Shown: positions 1-8,533 of the stretch, piece after piece
Layout of the letters: each line of letters starts with the position of its first letter
How positions within the stretch are numbered: the first letter of the stretch is position 1
Origin: Chitinispirillaceae bacterium
GTDB taxonomy: Bacteria > Fibrobacterota > Chitinivibrionia > Chitinivibrionales > Chitinispirillaceae
DNA: 62,823 nucleotides
Assembly (NCBI GenBank): GCA_016932075.1
Contig: JAFGDP010000073.1
Location: forward strand, 1-62,823
Direction of reading: 5' to 3'
Notes under the pieces: model-generated
Databases searched by the model: none
The model's input: the letters and a program-made list of their open reading frames with translations, nothing else
What the model was told of the DNA's origin: nothing
Made by a program: the position numbers and the translations under genes

Positions 1-1127
1 GCCTTGATCTGCGCCTTGCCACCGACACGGGATACGGAAAGCCCGGTGTTGACGGCTGGGCGTATACCCGAGAAAAACAACCCGCGTTCAAGAAAAATCT
101 GACCGTCGGTAATGGAAATCACGTTTGTCGGGATATAGGCGGATATGTCGCCCGCCTGGGTTTCGATAATCGGAAGGGCGGTCAATGATCCGCCTCCATG
201 CTGTTCCGACAACTTGCATGCTCGTTCCAGCAGCCGCGAGTGGAGGTAGAAAACGTCACCGGGATACGCTTCGCGGCCCGGCGGGCGGCGCAGAAGGAGT
301 GAAAGCTGCCGGTACGCCTGTGCGTGGCGGGTAAGGTCGTCATAGACCACGAGCACATCCTTGCCGTGCCACATGAACTCTTCACCCATGGCACAGCCAG
401 AGTACGGCGCAATGTATTGAAGCGGTGCAGGATCGCTCGCGGTTGCAGAAACAACAATGGTATACTCGATGGCGCCGAAACGGGCGAAGATATCAACGAT
501 CTGCGCGACCGTAGACTGTTTCTGGCCGATCGCGACATAAATGCATATGGGGCGCTTGGCTTCTTTTTTCTGGTTAATGATGGCATCGACCACAATGGCG
601 GTCTTTCCGATCTGCCGGTCGCCGATAATGAGTTCGCGCTGGCCCCGGCCGATGGGGATCATCGAATCGATCGATTTGATGCCTGTCTGCAACGGCTGGT
701 TGACCGGCTGCCGCTCCATGACCCCCGGTGCTATCACTTCGATAGGCCGTGAGGTGGTGGACTTGATTTCGCCTTTGCCATCGAGCGGTTCACCGAGCGG
801 ATTAACCACGCGGCCGAGCAGCGCATTTCCGGTCGGTACCGACATCACGCGACCGGTCCGGCTCACTTCGTCACCCTCCTTGATTTTTACCGCCTCGCCG
901 AGAAGAATGCAGCCGACACTTTCGTTTTCCAAATTGAGCACCATACCGTACACGTCATGCGGAAAGCTTACGAGCTCGCCGTATACTGCTTTGTCAAGGC
1001 CATAGACCCGCGCAATACCGTCACCGACCTGCATGACATACCCCGTCTCCCGCAGGTCAAGCTTTGAGGCGTAATTTTTCAGCGTTTCGCGCAATACGCC
1101 GGTAACCTGTGACGAATCAATTGCCAT
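1..1127 (-). CDS. atpA: F1Fo ATP synthase subunit alpha (partial, C-terminus beyond window)
   Basis: Non-catalytic alpha subunit of the F1 head. About 375 residues are present, starting at an ATG preceded by AAGGAAGG; the rest lies left of base 1. Visible family landmarks are the N-terminal beta-barrel, the P-loop GDRQIGKT (the usual sequence is GDRQTGKT, so Thr is replaced by Ile), the VAIGQKQS stretch, [28 protein letters not shown], and [13 protein letters not shown] at the truncated end. It lies 12 bp downstream of atpH as the last visible gene of the atp operon; atpG, atpD and atpC would be expected outside the window. Confidence 0.97.
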   Translation of the reverse strand, partial: MAIDSSQVTGVLRETLKNYASKLDLRETGYVMQVGDGIARVYGLDKAVYGELVSFPHDVYGMVLNLENESVGCILLGEAVKIKEGDEVSRTGRVMSVPTGNALLGRVVNPLGEPLDGKGEIKSTTSRPIEVIAPGVMERQPVNQPLQTGIKSIDSMIPIGRGQRELIIGDRQIGKTAIVVDAIINQKKEAKRPICIYVAIGQKQSTVAQIVDIFARFGAIEYTIVVSATASDPAPLQYIAPYSGCAMGEEFMWHGKDVLVVYDDLTRHAQAYRQLSLLLRRPPGREAYPGDVFYLHSRLLERACKLSEQHGGGSLTALPIIETQAGDISAYIPTNVISITDGQIFLERGLFFSGIRPAVNTGLSVSRVGGKAQIK

Positions 1128-1139
1128 GAAATACCTTCC

Positions 1140-1682
1140 TTATGTTGAAGATACGGTCATAAGTTCCCTACGGAGCCGGTCCAGATCGGTCTTTATTGAG
1201 TTGTCGATAATTATATCGCCGATCTTGATCAGCAGGCCCGACAGAAGGCTATTATCGACAAAAAAGCGCGCCTTGACGCCGCCCCGTGTATATGTTGTGA
1301 GTTTGTCAATGAGCACCTTCTGCATTCCATCGGAAAGCGGCCGGGCGCTTGAAATCAACACGGTGCGTATATTGCGCGCCTCATCGGCGAGAGCCTCCAT
1401 TTCATCGGCGACGGCGGTAAAAAGATGGGACTGGCGACGCCTGAGAATATCGGCCACGACACGCACCACGACTGGACCGAGCGGCTTCCGCGAAAGCGCG
1501 GCAAGTCGGTCGAGCTTTTCTTCAACCGTTATGGCAGGATGATTCATAAAATTCCTGAAGTCGCCCATCGCTGCTGCGTTTGCGCCCAATTCACGGAAAA
1601 ACACTTGAAGATCACCCGCCTCCTCGGACGCAACGCGCGACAATACCCGCGCGTATTCACGCGCGACGACGTCATGCATCAT
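1140..1682 (-). CDS. atpH: F1Fo ATP synthase subunit delta
   Basis: Delta subunit of the peripheral stator that joins F1 to the b-subunit stalk. It is 180 residues, normal for the family (about 175-185). The N-terminal helical domain (EYARVLSRVA) and the C-terminal segment (IKIGDIIIDNSIKTDLDRL) match the OSCP/delta family. The start overlaps the atpF stop as ATGA, which indicates translational coupling. The only local doubt is the ATGATG choice: the second ATG would shorten the protein by one residue. Confidence 0.95.
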   Translation of the reverse strand: MMHDVVAREYARVLSRVASEEAGDLQVFFRELGANAAAMGDFRNFMNHPAITVEEKLDRLAALSRKPLGPVVVRVVADILRRRQSHLFTAVADEMEALADEARNIRTVLISSARPLSDGMQKVLIDKLTTYTRGGVKARFFVDNSLLSGLLIKIGDIIIDNSIKTDLDRLRRELMTVSST

Positions 1683-2182
1683 GACGGCCTCCGGGAAGGA
1701 CCTTTCGATAGTTCCTCGAGGATCTCCTGGAATTTTCGTTCGTGAACCTTATCAGCCATCGGCTCTCGCAGCACCTTTTCGGCAACCGACATGGCAAGCC
1801 CGACGATCTCGGCCCGCATTTCATTCATGATCCGGTTGCGGTCGGCATCGAGCTGCTCACGCGCCTTTTTTTGAAGACCAGCGGCCTCTTCGTGCGCTGC
1901 CCGTACGATCTCCTCACGCATCTTGAGGCCCTCCTGCCGCGCGATTGAGATCAGTTCGGCTGATTTCTGTTCGACCTGCTCCAGTTTCGCACGGTATTCG
2001 GCCTCAAGCATGGTGATCGCCTGACGGGTGGTCTCGGCGTTCTCGAGCGTTTTCCGGATCTTTTCCTGGCGGTCGTTGATGAATTTAACCATCTGCTTCC
2101 AGCCGAATTTCCAGACTATCGCGAGCGCAATCAAAAAGGTGATCACCTGCGACAGCATGTTTTGCCAATTGATTTCCGGCAT
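1679..2182 (-). CDS. atpF: F1Fo ATP synthase subunit b
   Basis: Membrane-anchored b subunit of the peripheral stalk, 167 residues. One transmembrane helix (about residues 8-26, VITFLIALAIVWKFGW) is followed by a long charged coiled coil. The ORF stays open upstream to 2320, but the ATG at 2182 is chosen because it has an AGAGG ribosome site and starts directly before the membrane helix, as in the family; the upstream extension would run into atpE. The stop overlaps atpH. Only one b-type gene is visible, so this looks like a b2 homodimer stalk. Confidence 0.94.
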   Translation of the reverse strand: MPEINWQNMLSQVITFLIALAIVWKFGWKQMVKFINDRQEKIRKTLENAETTRQAITMLEAEYRAKLEQVEQKSAELISIARQEGLKMREEIVRAAHEEAAGLQKKAREQLDADRNRIMNEMRAEIVGLAMSVAEKVLREPMADKVHERKFQEILEELSKGPSRRPS

Positions 2183-2234
2183 ACTATTCCTCTCAGGACA
2201 AACATAAGGCGGGGCAGCCTCTTTTTGGAGCGCT

Positions 2235-2597
2235 TCAACCGCCGATAACCTGTTTCGCGAACGGGTTTGCGAAAATGAAAATGATCGCCAGGAAAAGCAC
2301 GTAGAGCACCTGCGCTTCAATAAGGGCGAATCCCAGGAACATGTTCATCTGCAGCTTGGACTGTAGCTCAGGCTGGCGCGCGATGCCCTGCAGCGCGCTC
2401 GATATGACCAGCCCCATGCCGATACCGCACCCGCCTGCCGCGATGCCGACGCCGACGCCCGAGGCGATGAGCGAGTTACCGAAAAAGGTCGCCGCTGCCA
2501 TGCCGCCGCCTGTGCTACCCGGCGCAACAGTCTCTGATGCCGCGACGACTGCCGCCCCAAGAAGCAAAAAAACCTGAACAAGCACTTTTTTATTCAT
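2235..2597 (-). CDS. atpE: F1Fo ATP synthase subunit c with signal-like N-terminus
   Basis: Rotor-ring proteolipid. The 120 residues exceed the usual 70-90 because a hydrophobic signal-like leader (about residues 4-20) plus a Gly/Thr linker precedes the first ring helix. Helix 1 (GCGIGMG...), the polar loop ARQPE, and helix 2 with the ion-binding Glu (FALIEAQVLY) are clear. Residues typical of Na+-binding rings are absent: the helix-1 Gln position is Met (GIGMG) and the residue after the Glu is Ala rather than Ser. A proton-coupled enzyme is inferred. It lies 52 bp upstream of the atpF start. Confidence 0.95.
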   Translation of the reverse strand: MNKKVLVQVFLLLGAAVVAASETVAPGSTGGGMAAATFFGNSLIASGVGVGIAAGGCGIGMGLVISSALQGIARQPELQSKLQMNMFLGFALIEAQVLYVLFLAIIFIFANPFAKQVIGG

Positions 2598-2662
2598 GAA
2601 AACGCCTCCATAATGGGTTGCTGTTTAATTTTTCGTTTGTTTGATTCATTGTATTTCAATTC

Positions 2663-2694
2663 GCCTGCCTGCGCTGCTGCTACGGCAGGCAGGC
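2663..2694 (-). repeat. Perfect 10-bp inverted repeat between atpB and atpE
   Basis: Arms GCCTGCCTGC (2663-2672) and GCAGGCAGGC (2685-2694) enclose a 12-nt loop. It lies in the 115-bp gap between the atpB stop and the atpE start, and no T-run follows it on the minus strand, so it is not a convincing terminator. A hairpin here could stabilise the downstream mRNA and help give the high atpE expression needed for the c-ring, or it may be a dispersed palindromic repeat. The role is inferred. Confidence 0.6.
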
Positions 2695-2712
2695 ATTCTT
2701 CATTCTGCAATT

Positions 2713-3453
2713 TTAATGTTCCTCCATATGAACGGCGCCGGCGATGTACGACATAGACAGCACCATGAATACCAATGCCTGTATATACGCGACAATGAGA
2801 CCCAGCAGCATGATAGCCGGCCGCATGCCGAGCATGACGCCGGAAAAGGCCTTGTCAATGGCCGTCGGTTTAAAGAAAAAATCTATCATGAGCCAAGCCA
2901 GGATGCCGAGCAGCAGCTCCTTTGAAAAAATATTGCAGAAGAGACGAAGGCCCAGGCTGAACGGCCTCGTGAAAAACGAAATAACCTCGGTCACGGACAG
3001 CAGGAGGCCTACAGGAAGCATGTACCAGGGCAGCTTGGGCGGCTTGAACTGGTTCAGGTACTTGAGCCCGTTATGCTTGAACCCGAGGAAAATGAAATAA
3101 AAAAACACCATTATCGCGAGCCCGAATGTCAGGTTCGGATCAGAAGTGGGTGACATGAGTCCCGGAATAAATCCAACAAGGTTCCCCACCAGAATAAAAA
3201 AGAAAAGCCCGATAAAAAGCGGGTAATAATTTTTACCCTTAGGACCGATGATCTCATCGGCCATATTGCAGATAAATTCGATAAGCATCTCGAATATCAC
3301 CTGGATGCCGGTGGGTATGAGCTTCGCCTTTCTGGTGACCATTATAGAAATACCGATAAGCCCTGCCCAGACCACCCATGAAAAAACAAGACTTGTCTGC
3401 AGACTGCCGAAATGCCACACAACACTTTCAAACTCCATTGCGCCGGACGACAT
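2713..3453 (-). CDS. atpB: F1Fo ATP synthase subunit a
   Basis: Membrane stator subunit forming the two half-channels next to the c-ring; 246 residues with five to six transmembrane segments. The essential Arg lies in the family motif SLGLRLFCNIFSKE, and the last helix IQALVFMVLSMSYI is typical. The ATG at 3453 follows the atpI-like gene by 5 bp. It is followed by the hairpin-containing gap before atpE. The gene order matches the usual atpI-B-E-F-H-A operon. Confidence 0.96.
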   Translation of the reverse strand: MSSGAMEFESVVWHFGSLQTSLVFSWVVWAGLIGISIMVTRKAKLIPTGIQVIFEMLIEFICNMADEIIGPKGKNYYPLFIGLFFFILVGNLVGFIPGLMSPTSDPNLTFGLAIMVFFYFIFLGFKHNGLKYLNQFKPPKLPWYMLPVGLLLSVTEVISFFTRPFSLGLRLFCNIFSKELLLGILAWLMIDFFFKPTAIDKAFSGVMLGMRPAIMLLGLIVAYIQALVFMVLSMSYIAGAVHMEEH

Positions 3454-3458
3454 GGTAG

Positions 3459-3851
3459 TTACACCTCCGGAGGTTTACACTGCGTCCGTCTCATAAGATT
3501 AAGGGAGACAAACGTCGATATCATCATTCCGATAAAGGCACCGAGTAAAACGCCGATTTGAAACATTCTTCTAGTATCAAGCCAGAAAATAACGGCACAA
3601 AAAACGCCAATCATGACCGAATACCTGATGATGACCCCAGGAATGTATCCATGGAAAAACGAAAGCTTTTTTGCCCCGGGCCGTGGAAAAAGAAAGTAGT
3701 AGAGGATGAAACCGATATAGGTAATGCCAACTCCTGCGGCTATGCCCGAGGCAAGCGGGACTGTGGGAAGCAGCACCTGCAGCGCGCCAGTGATGACGAT
3801 TACCGCCAGCAGGCCCAAAAGCATCGTCATGGTCCTAGCGCCGCTGCTCAT
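3459..3851 (-). CDS. atpI: ATP synthase subunit I-like membrane protein
   Basis: A 130-residue protein with about four hydrophobic segments, in the atpI position directly upstream of atpB. AtpI-type proteins help assemble the c-ring, and with AtpZ some are implicated in Mg2+/Ca2+ handling. The sequence itself is weakly conserved, so the name rests on position, size and topology. The start at 3851 overlaps atpZ by 17 bp; a second ATG at 3830 would remove the overlap, but its AGGA lies too close to be a good ribosome site. Confidence 0.75.
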   Translation of the reverse strand: MSSGARTMTMLLGLLAVIVITGALQVLLPTVPLASGIAAGVGITYIGFILYYFLFPRPGAKKLSFFHGYIPGVIIRYSVMIGVFCAVIFWLDTRRMFQIGVLLGAFIGMMISTFVSLNLMRRTQCKPPEV

Positions 3852-4101
3852 ACTTTTTCTCGTCTTCCTTTGCCATTTTTATTATTTCCTTGTAGATCTG
3901 CCTGAACCCGGCAAAGGTCCCGACAAAGAACAACGCAATCGTGAATACCGGTTGGGTCCTGAGCCAATGGTCAATGAAATAGCCCAGGCCGATGCCGACA
4001 ATGCTTGACAAAACAAGATTGATGCCGAGGGTCGATACCCAAATCAAATCATTTCTTCTTCTCGGTGAATGCTCTGGAACAGTTTCTTTCTTTTTTTTCA
4101 T
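3835..4101 (-). CDS. atpZ: AtpZ/ATPase_gene1 family protein
   Basis: First gene of the atp operon, 88 residues. A Lys-rich N-terminus is followed by two transmembrane helices (about residues 24-43 and 52-66) and a charged tail ending KYEQRR. The sequence GLGYFIDHWL...FTIALFFVGTFAGFRQIYKEI closely matches the ATPase_gene1/AtpZ family, small accessory membrane proteins of F-type ATPases. AAGGGA precedes the ATG, and the promoter lies about 70 bp upstream. Confidence 0.85.
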   Translation of the reverse strand: MKKKKETVPEHSPRRRNDLIWVSTLGINLVLSSIVGIGLGYFIDHWLRTQPVFTIALFFVGTFAGFRQIYKEIIKMAKEDEKKYEQRR

Positions 4102-4171
4102 AGCGGTCCCTTGCCGGAGAAATCAGTTCGCGGCGCGGCGACCCATTGCGGTGCATACGCAGAGTAGCAAT

Positions 4172-4200
4172 ATTATAACTTCGGTAAGGTATGCTTGCAA
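4172..4200 (-). promoter_or_regulatory. Sigma-70-type promoter of the atp operon
   Basis: On the minus strand TTGCAA (4195-4200) and TATAAT (4172-4177) are separated by 17 bp, placing transcription start near 4165 and leaving a leader of about 64 nt before atpZ. The same AT-rich core can be read on the plus strand as a weaker promoter (TTGCGG at 4146, TATTAT at 4171, 19-bp spacer) for the divergent histidine kinase gene, so the two may compete for polymerase. Confidence 0.75.
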
Positions 4201-4270
4201 GTGTTTTGTTTAAATGGCTAAAACGATAAATTGTTGTCCCGTCATCACTTTTCATGTATACTACTACAAC

Positions 4271-5569
4271 ATGGATACCATCCTGCCGCTGTACGTTCTG
4301 TCCGGGCTGTTCCTTGCAACAGCTAGTGCTCTCTCTATTGCTGTTGTTCGGCTGTCACGGGCCAGGAAAAAAGAATCTGGGTCCTCGTATAGATTCCACA
4401 AGCGGACCGGCACAGAATCTAAAACGCCGGAGTTGCAGGCAGTATTTGATTCCATCACCGACGATATCTGTATCATTGACCAGGGATTCCGGATACAAAA
4501 TGCCAATGCGCGATATATGCAATCTGTAAAAAGGTCACTTTCAGCCGTGCGCGGCAGCAAGTGCCATGAAATGTACTTCCACCAGCAGGCGCCATGCGAT
4601 CTATGCGCAGCCGCAGAAACGTTCTCGACCGGAGAGCCGGTGGTGCGAAAAAAAATAGCCCTCCGGCGCGGGGACGACGCAAAGAACCTCGAGGTCAGTT
4701 TTTATCCGATCTTCGATGCCGGGAAAAAGGTGGTGAACGTCATCGAATATATCCGCGATATGACTGATGAAACCCAGATGCTGGAGCAGCTGATACGATC
4801 GGAAAAGCTGGCCGGTATCGGCGTCATGACCACCGGTATCGCTCACGAAATGAACAACGCGCTCTCCGGCATCGCCGGTACAGCTTCGAACCTTCTCACC
4901 ATGCCCGAAAAATTCGAACTGAGCGATAAGGCGATAAACAGGATCTTTTCTATTCTTGACGCTGCCACACGCGCAACGTCGGTAATGAAAAATCTGCTTC
5001 AATTTTCCCACCCCCTGCGCGAGGAAACTCGCATCATGGTAAATGTCAAGAATGTTCTTAAAAAAATCGTTACTGGCGTCTATATCCAGGAAGCGCCGGA
5101 TATTGAACGTCGCATGAATTTCGATGAACTGCTGCCACCCATCAAAGCTGACCACTCCAAAATCGAACTCGTGCTTATGAATGTCGTTTCCAACGCCATA
5201 CGCTCCATTCAGGAGAAAAAAAGCCGCTCGGCCAAGGAAGGAACGGCATACAAAGGTCTGCTGATCGTTTCAGCTCGCCTCCAGCACGACATGGTGCTTG
5301 TTACCGTCACCGACAACGGCGTTGGCATACCGGAAAATATCCGTTCGAAAATTTTTGACCCTTTTTTCAGCACCTGGCCCATCAGCAAAGGAACTGGCCT
5401 TGGCCTGAGCACGGCGCTGCATATCGTAGAGGAGCATGGCGGCCGAATTTTTTTCGAATCCATTGACGACCTTACCACGTTCTCGATTCTTCTGCCCATC
5501 AATCGAAGAAGGACGATAGATTTTACCGCACATAAAAAAGACAACGGTACAGGCCGTTTCCAGCAGTAA
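4271..5569 (+). CDS. Membrane-bound PAS sensor histidine kinase
   Basis: Sensor kinase of about 432 residues. One N-terminal transmembrane helix is followed by a PAS domain with a clustered Cys pattern (KCHEMYF...PCDLC), then the dimerisation/phosphoacceptor box GIAHEMNNALSG and a GHKL ATPase with N-box (NVVSNAIRS), G1 (DNGVGIPE) and G2 (GTGLGLS) motifs. The frame is also open from an ATG at 4214; 4271 is preferred because the membrane helix begins directly after it, but neither start has a good ribosome site. The Cys cluster could be a redox or metal sensor. The response regulator 134 bp downstream is its likely partner. Confidence 0.9.
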   Translation: MDTILPLYVLSGLFLATASALSIAVVRLSRARKKESGSSYRFHKRTGTESKTPELQAVFDSITDDICIIDQGFRIQNANARYMQSVKRSLSAVRGSKCHEMYFHQQAPCDLCAAAETFSTGEPVVRKKIALRRGDDAKNLEVSFYPIFDAGKKVVNVIEYIRDMTDETQMLEQLIRSEKLAGIGVMTTGIAHEMNNALSGIAGTASNLLTMPEKFELSDKAINRIFSILDAATRATSVMKNLLQFSHPLREETRIMVNVKNVLKKIVTGVYIQEAPDIERRMNFDELLPPIKADHSKIELVLMNVVSNAIRSIQEKKSRSAKEGTAYKGLLIVSARLQHDMVLVTVTDNGVGIPENIRSKIFDPFFSTWPISKGTGLGLSTALHIVEEHGGRIFFESIDDLTTFSILLPINRRRTIDFTAHKKDNGTGRFQQ

Positions 5570-5703
5570 CGTTGCATTCCATTGCCATGTATGGGATAAT
5601 TTTTTCGTGGGAGAGTGGACTTTGGCAACAGGATTATTCTTTGCACAGAAAATAGTGCGGTAATGTCTCATGAGTATACCGTGCTGCAAGGGAACAGACC
5701 GCG

Positions 5704-6600
5704 ATGTCTTCAATTCTTATCGTCGATGACGAATATACGATCAGGATGATGCTTTCCGACTTCCTCGAGAACCGCTACGAGGTGGTGAGTGCGGAAAACG
5801 CGGAACAGGCGCTTTTCCAGCTTTCGAAACAACCGTTCAATCTTGTTATTTCTGATATCAACATGCCGGGCATGAGCGGCATCGAGCTGCTCCGTATCAT
5901 CAGGAAACAGTACCAGGGTATCAAGACCGCCCTTATTACCGCTTACAACACTGACGAATACATCAAGATGATTAAACAGGATGGCATTTCCAATATTATC
6001 CCCAAGACCATCCCCTTCAATTTTACCGAGCTCGACGCTATAGTAAGCGGGCTCGTCTCGGGCGCCATCTTCGGTCTGGAGCGCTATCTTCTGCCCATGC
6101 ATACCATACTCTCCTCACAACGCATCACCTCCAGCGCCGAAGCGCGGGAAGCACGCGAGCAGACCGCCATATTGTTTGCGCGAAAGTTCGGGACGGCGGG
6201 CGACATGAAGCTTGTGCTTGACGAAATAATAACAAATGCTATTTACCACGCCCCCGCAACGGAAAACGGTGGAAGGAAATACCCGGTATTTACCGATATC
6301 ACACTGCAACCCGACGAACACATCGAACTCACCTGCGGTTATGATCATGAAAAATATGGGGTTTCTGTTGTGGATCGTAAAGGGAGGCTTCGGAAAGAAA
6401 CCGTACTGTCAAAAATAGAACGCCAGATTTCCGGCCGCGGCATTCTCGACGACTCTGGCCGCGGTATCCATATGTCCCGCGTCTTCGCCGACCGCATGAT
6501 TATCAATATCGATCCCGGCAAGATGACCGAGGTAATTGTCATGAATTATTTCTCCCCCACCTTCCGGGGGTACAAACCTCTTTACATTAACGAACTCTGA
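5704..6600 (+). CDS. Response regulator with C-terminal GHKL (anti-sigma-like) ATPase domain
   Basis: 298 residues. The N-terminal receiver domain has the acidic pair D8/D9, phosphoacceptor D51 (ISDINMPG), a Thr in ALITAY and conserved Lys in IIPKTIPF. The C-terminal half is not DNA-binding: it is a HATPase_c_2-type domain with N-box VLDEIITNAIYHA and a glycine-rich DDSGRGIHMSRVFAD lid, as in RsbW/SpoIIAB-type serine kinases and anti-sigma factors. The output may therefore be partner switching rather than direct transcription control. It follows the PAS kinase gene with little space and is probably co-transcribed. Confidence 0.9.
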   Translation: MSSILIVDDEYTIRMMLSDFLENRYEVVSAENAEQALFQLSKQPFNLVISDINMPGMSGIELLRIIRKQYQGIKTALITAYNTDEYIKMIKQDGISNIIPKTIPFNFTELDAIVSGLVSGAIFGLERYLLPMHTILSSQRITSSAEAREAREQTAILFARKFGTAGDMKLVLDEIITNAIYHAPATENGGRKYPVFTDITLQPDEHIELTCGYDHEKYGVSVVDRKGRLRKETVLSKIERQISGRGILDDSGRGIHMSRVFADRMIINIDPGKMTEVIVMNYFSPTFRGYKPLYINEL

Positions 6601-6801
6601 TTCTTTCAACACGGCTACCATCGCGATTTTGCAACCGTTCATCCGGCAGGATCCGGGGCGTTCCCGTCGCAACCGCCCTCTCTTCTCAATCCGCCGGCGG
6701 TGTGAATAGCGCGCACCGGCCGCAGCGTTACAGAAGAACCTCCCCTCTCCGCCCCTCTAAATTAATCCTCATGCACCTCCGGCGGCTAGTATTTTTTACG
6801 C

Positions 6802-7587
6802 ATGACGAGCAGGCGCGGACGTAAACTTAAACTTCAGGGGTTCAACAACCTGACGAAATCCCTGAGCTTTAACATATACGACATTTGCTATGCCCGTTCA
6901 AAGGCCTCGCAGATCGATTACCTCGAATATATTGACGACATGTACAATTCAGAAAAACTGCGAAGCTTGCTCGAAGACGTAACCGACATCATCCAGGCGC
7001 AGGTGGTCAATATCTCCACGCAGGATTACTATCCGCGCGGCGCCAGCGTCACGGTCTTAATCAACGAGGGGCACCTGGCCCTTGGCATGGCGGGCGGGGA
7101 CTATGTTGCACATCTTGACAAAAGCCATATCACTGCGCACACCTATCCGGAAACCAATACGCGCACCGGCATCTCGACCTTCCGGGCCGATATCGACGTG
7201 GCGACCTGCGGTACGATTTCTCCACTGCGCGCGCTCGACTTTCTCATCCACAGTTTCGATTCCGATATTGTGCTCATGGACTACCGTGTCCGCGGTTTTA
7301 CACGGGACGTTACTGGTCGTAAAGTATATATTGACCATGACATTACGTCGATCCAGGATTATATCGACGACAGCATACTTAAAAAGTATAACGCCTATGA
7401 TATCAATATCGTTTCGGACAATGTTTTTATGACGAAAATGATTCTCAAACAGCTGCGCCTGGAAAACTATCTGTTCGGCTCCGATCTTTCAAAGCTTTCC
7501 CCAAAAGAACGACGACGCATCAAAACGCTGCTGAGCAAGGAAATGCAGGAGATATTCGAATGCAGAAATATTTTCGAGCAGAAATAA
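6802..7587 (+). CDS. speD: S-adenosylmethionine decarboxylase proenzyme (E. coli type)
   Basis: Pyruvoyl enzyme that decarboxylates AdoMet to supply aminopropyl groups for polyamine synthesis; 261 residues against 264 in E. coli. The self-cleavage site [13 protein letters not shown] (K107-S108) yields the pyruvoyl group from Ser108; [26 protein letters not shown] and the C-terminal [12 protein letters not shown] also match SpeD. It heads a four-gene polyamine operon and overlaps the next gene by 28 bp, implying translational coupling. The 201-bp region before it holds no clear promoter. Confidence 0.97.
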   Translation: MTSRRGRKLKLQGFNNLTKSLSFNIYDICYARSKASQIDYLEYIDDMYNSEKLRSLLEDVTDIIQAQVVNISTQDYYPRGASVTVLINEGHLALGMAGGDYVAHLDKSHITAHTYPETNTRTGISTFRADIDVATCGTISPLRALDFLIHSFDSDIVLMDYRVRGFTRDVTGRKVYIDHDITSIQDYIDDSILKKYNAYDINIVSDNVFMTKMILKQLRLENYLFGSDLSKLSPKERRRIKTLLSKEMQEIFECRNIFEQK

Positions 7588-8513
7588 GACATCCCGACGG
7601 CGTTGAACGGCGCAGACTGTTTTTTGCCGAAGCGTGCAACCCCTATTTCGGTTATTTTTTTACCGCAAAAAAAACACTGGTAAAAAAAAGGACCCGCTAT
7701 CAGGAGCTTCAACTTGTCGACACCGACGAATTCGGAAAAGTACTCCTCCTCGATAATATAATCCAAGTGGCCGAAAAAAATGATTTCCACTACCATGAAC
7801 CAATGGTGCATCCCGCGCTTTGCAGCCATCCTCATCCACAATCAGTCCTTGTTATCGGCGCGGGCGATGGGGGCGTATTGAGAGAAGTCCTCAAATATCC
7901 GTGTGTCCGCAGGATCGATCTCGCAGAACTTGACACTGAAGTGATCGCTTTTTCGAAAAAGTATTTGTTCCGCGTTAACGGCGGAGCTTTTCGTGACCCC
8001 CGCGTCCATGTTCACATAACCGACGGCAGATGCTTTACCAAGGATCATCCCCATACGTATGACATTATCATCATGGACATGACCGATCCGCTCGGCCCTT
8101 CGACCCTGCTGTATACAAGGGAGTTCTTTCGCCTGGTAAAAAAAGCATTTAAAAACCGGGACAGCCTCTTTGTCATGCATAGCGAGTCGCCAATATCCCA
8201 GCCTAAGGCTTTTGCCTGCATACAGAAGACGCTGAGGAGTGTTTTCAATTCGGTACTGCCGTTGTATACCTATGTTCAAATGTACGGTGTATTATGGTCG
8301 GTTACACTCTGCGCTTCTCATGCGTATGCTGCACAGATCAAGGCCGCTCGTCTCAACCGGAAGCTTGCGAGGTACGGTATCCGTAATCTCAAGTTGTATA
8401 CCGGAAGCACGCATCACGCGATGCAATGCCCGTTCCCGTACATACAACGTCTGCTGCGATCACCGGCGAGGATCATTACTGATGCGAACCCTGCTTTCCC
8501 TAACGAATTTTAA
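7560..8513 (+). CDS. speE: Spermidine synthase-like aminopropyltransferase (paralogue 1)
   Basis: 317 residues; transfers aminopropyl from decarboxylated AdoMet to a polyamine acceptor. The Rossmann motif [16 protein letters not shown] and catalytic Asp in MDMTDPLGP are present. The acceptor-side motif differs from classical spermidine synthases: [10 protein letters not shown] instead of YHEMMxH, and EKNDF instead of ERDEF. YHExxVHPAL is reminiscent of thermospermine synthase or broad-specificity enzymes, so the product is uncertain. It overlaps speD by 28 bp and precedes ornithine decarboxylase. Confidence 0.9.
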   Translation: MQKYFRAEIRHPDGVERRRLFFAEACNPYFGYFFTAKKTLVKKRTRYQELQLVDTDEFGKVLLLDNIIQVAEKNDFHYHEPMVHPALCSHPHPQSVLVIGAGDGGVLREVLKYPCVRRIDLAELDTEVIAFSKKYLFRVNGGAFRDPRVHVHITDGRCFTKDHPHTYDIIIMDMTDPLGPSTLLYTREFFRLVKKAFKNRDSLFVMHSESPISQPKAFACIQKTLRSVFNSVLPLYTYVQMYGVLWSVTLCASHAYAAQIKAARLNRKLARYGIRNLKLYTGSTHHAMQCPFPYIQRLLRSPARIITDANPAFPNEF

Positions 8514-8533
8514 CGTACCATTCGAATCGAAAT

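Noticed and set aside
3830..3851. Alternative start of the atpI-like gene at 3830
   Set aside because: AGGA is too near the ATG to be a good ribosome site; the longer start was kept with a note.
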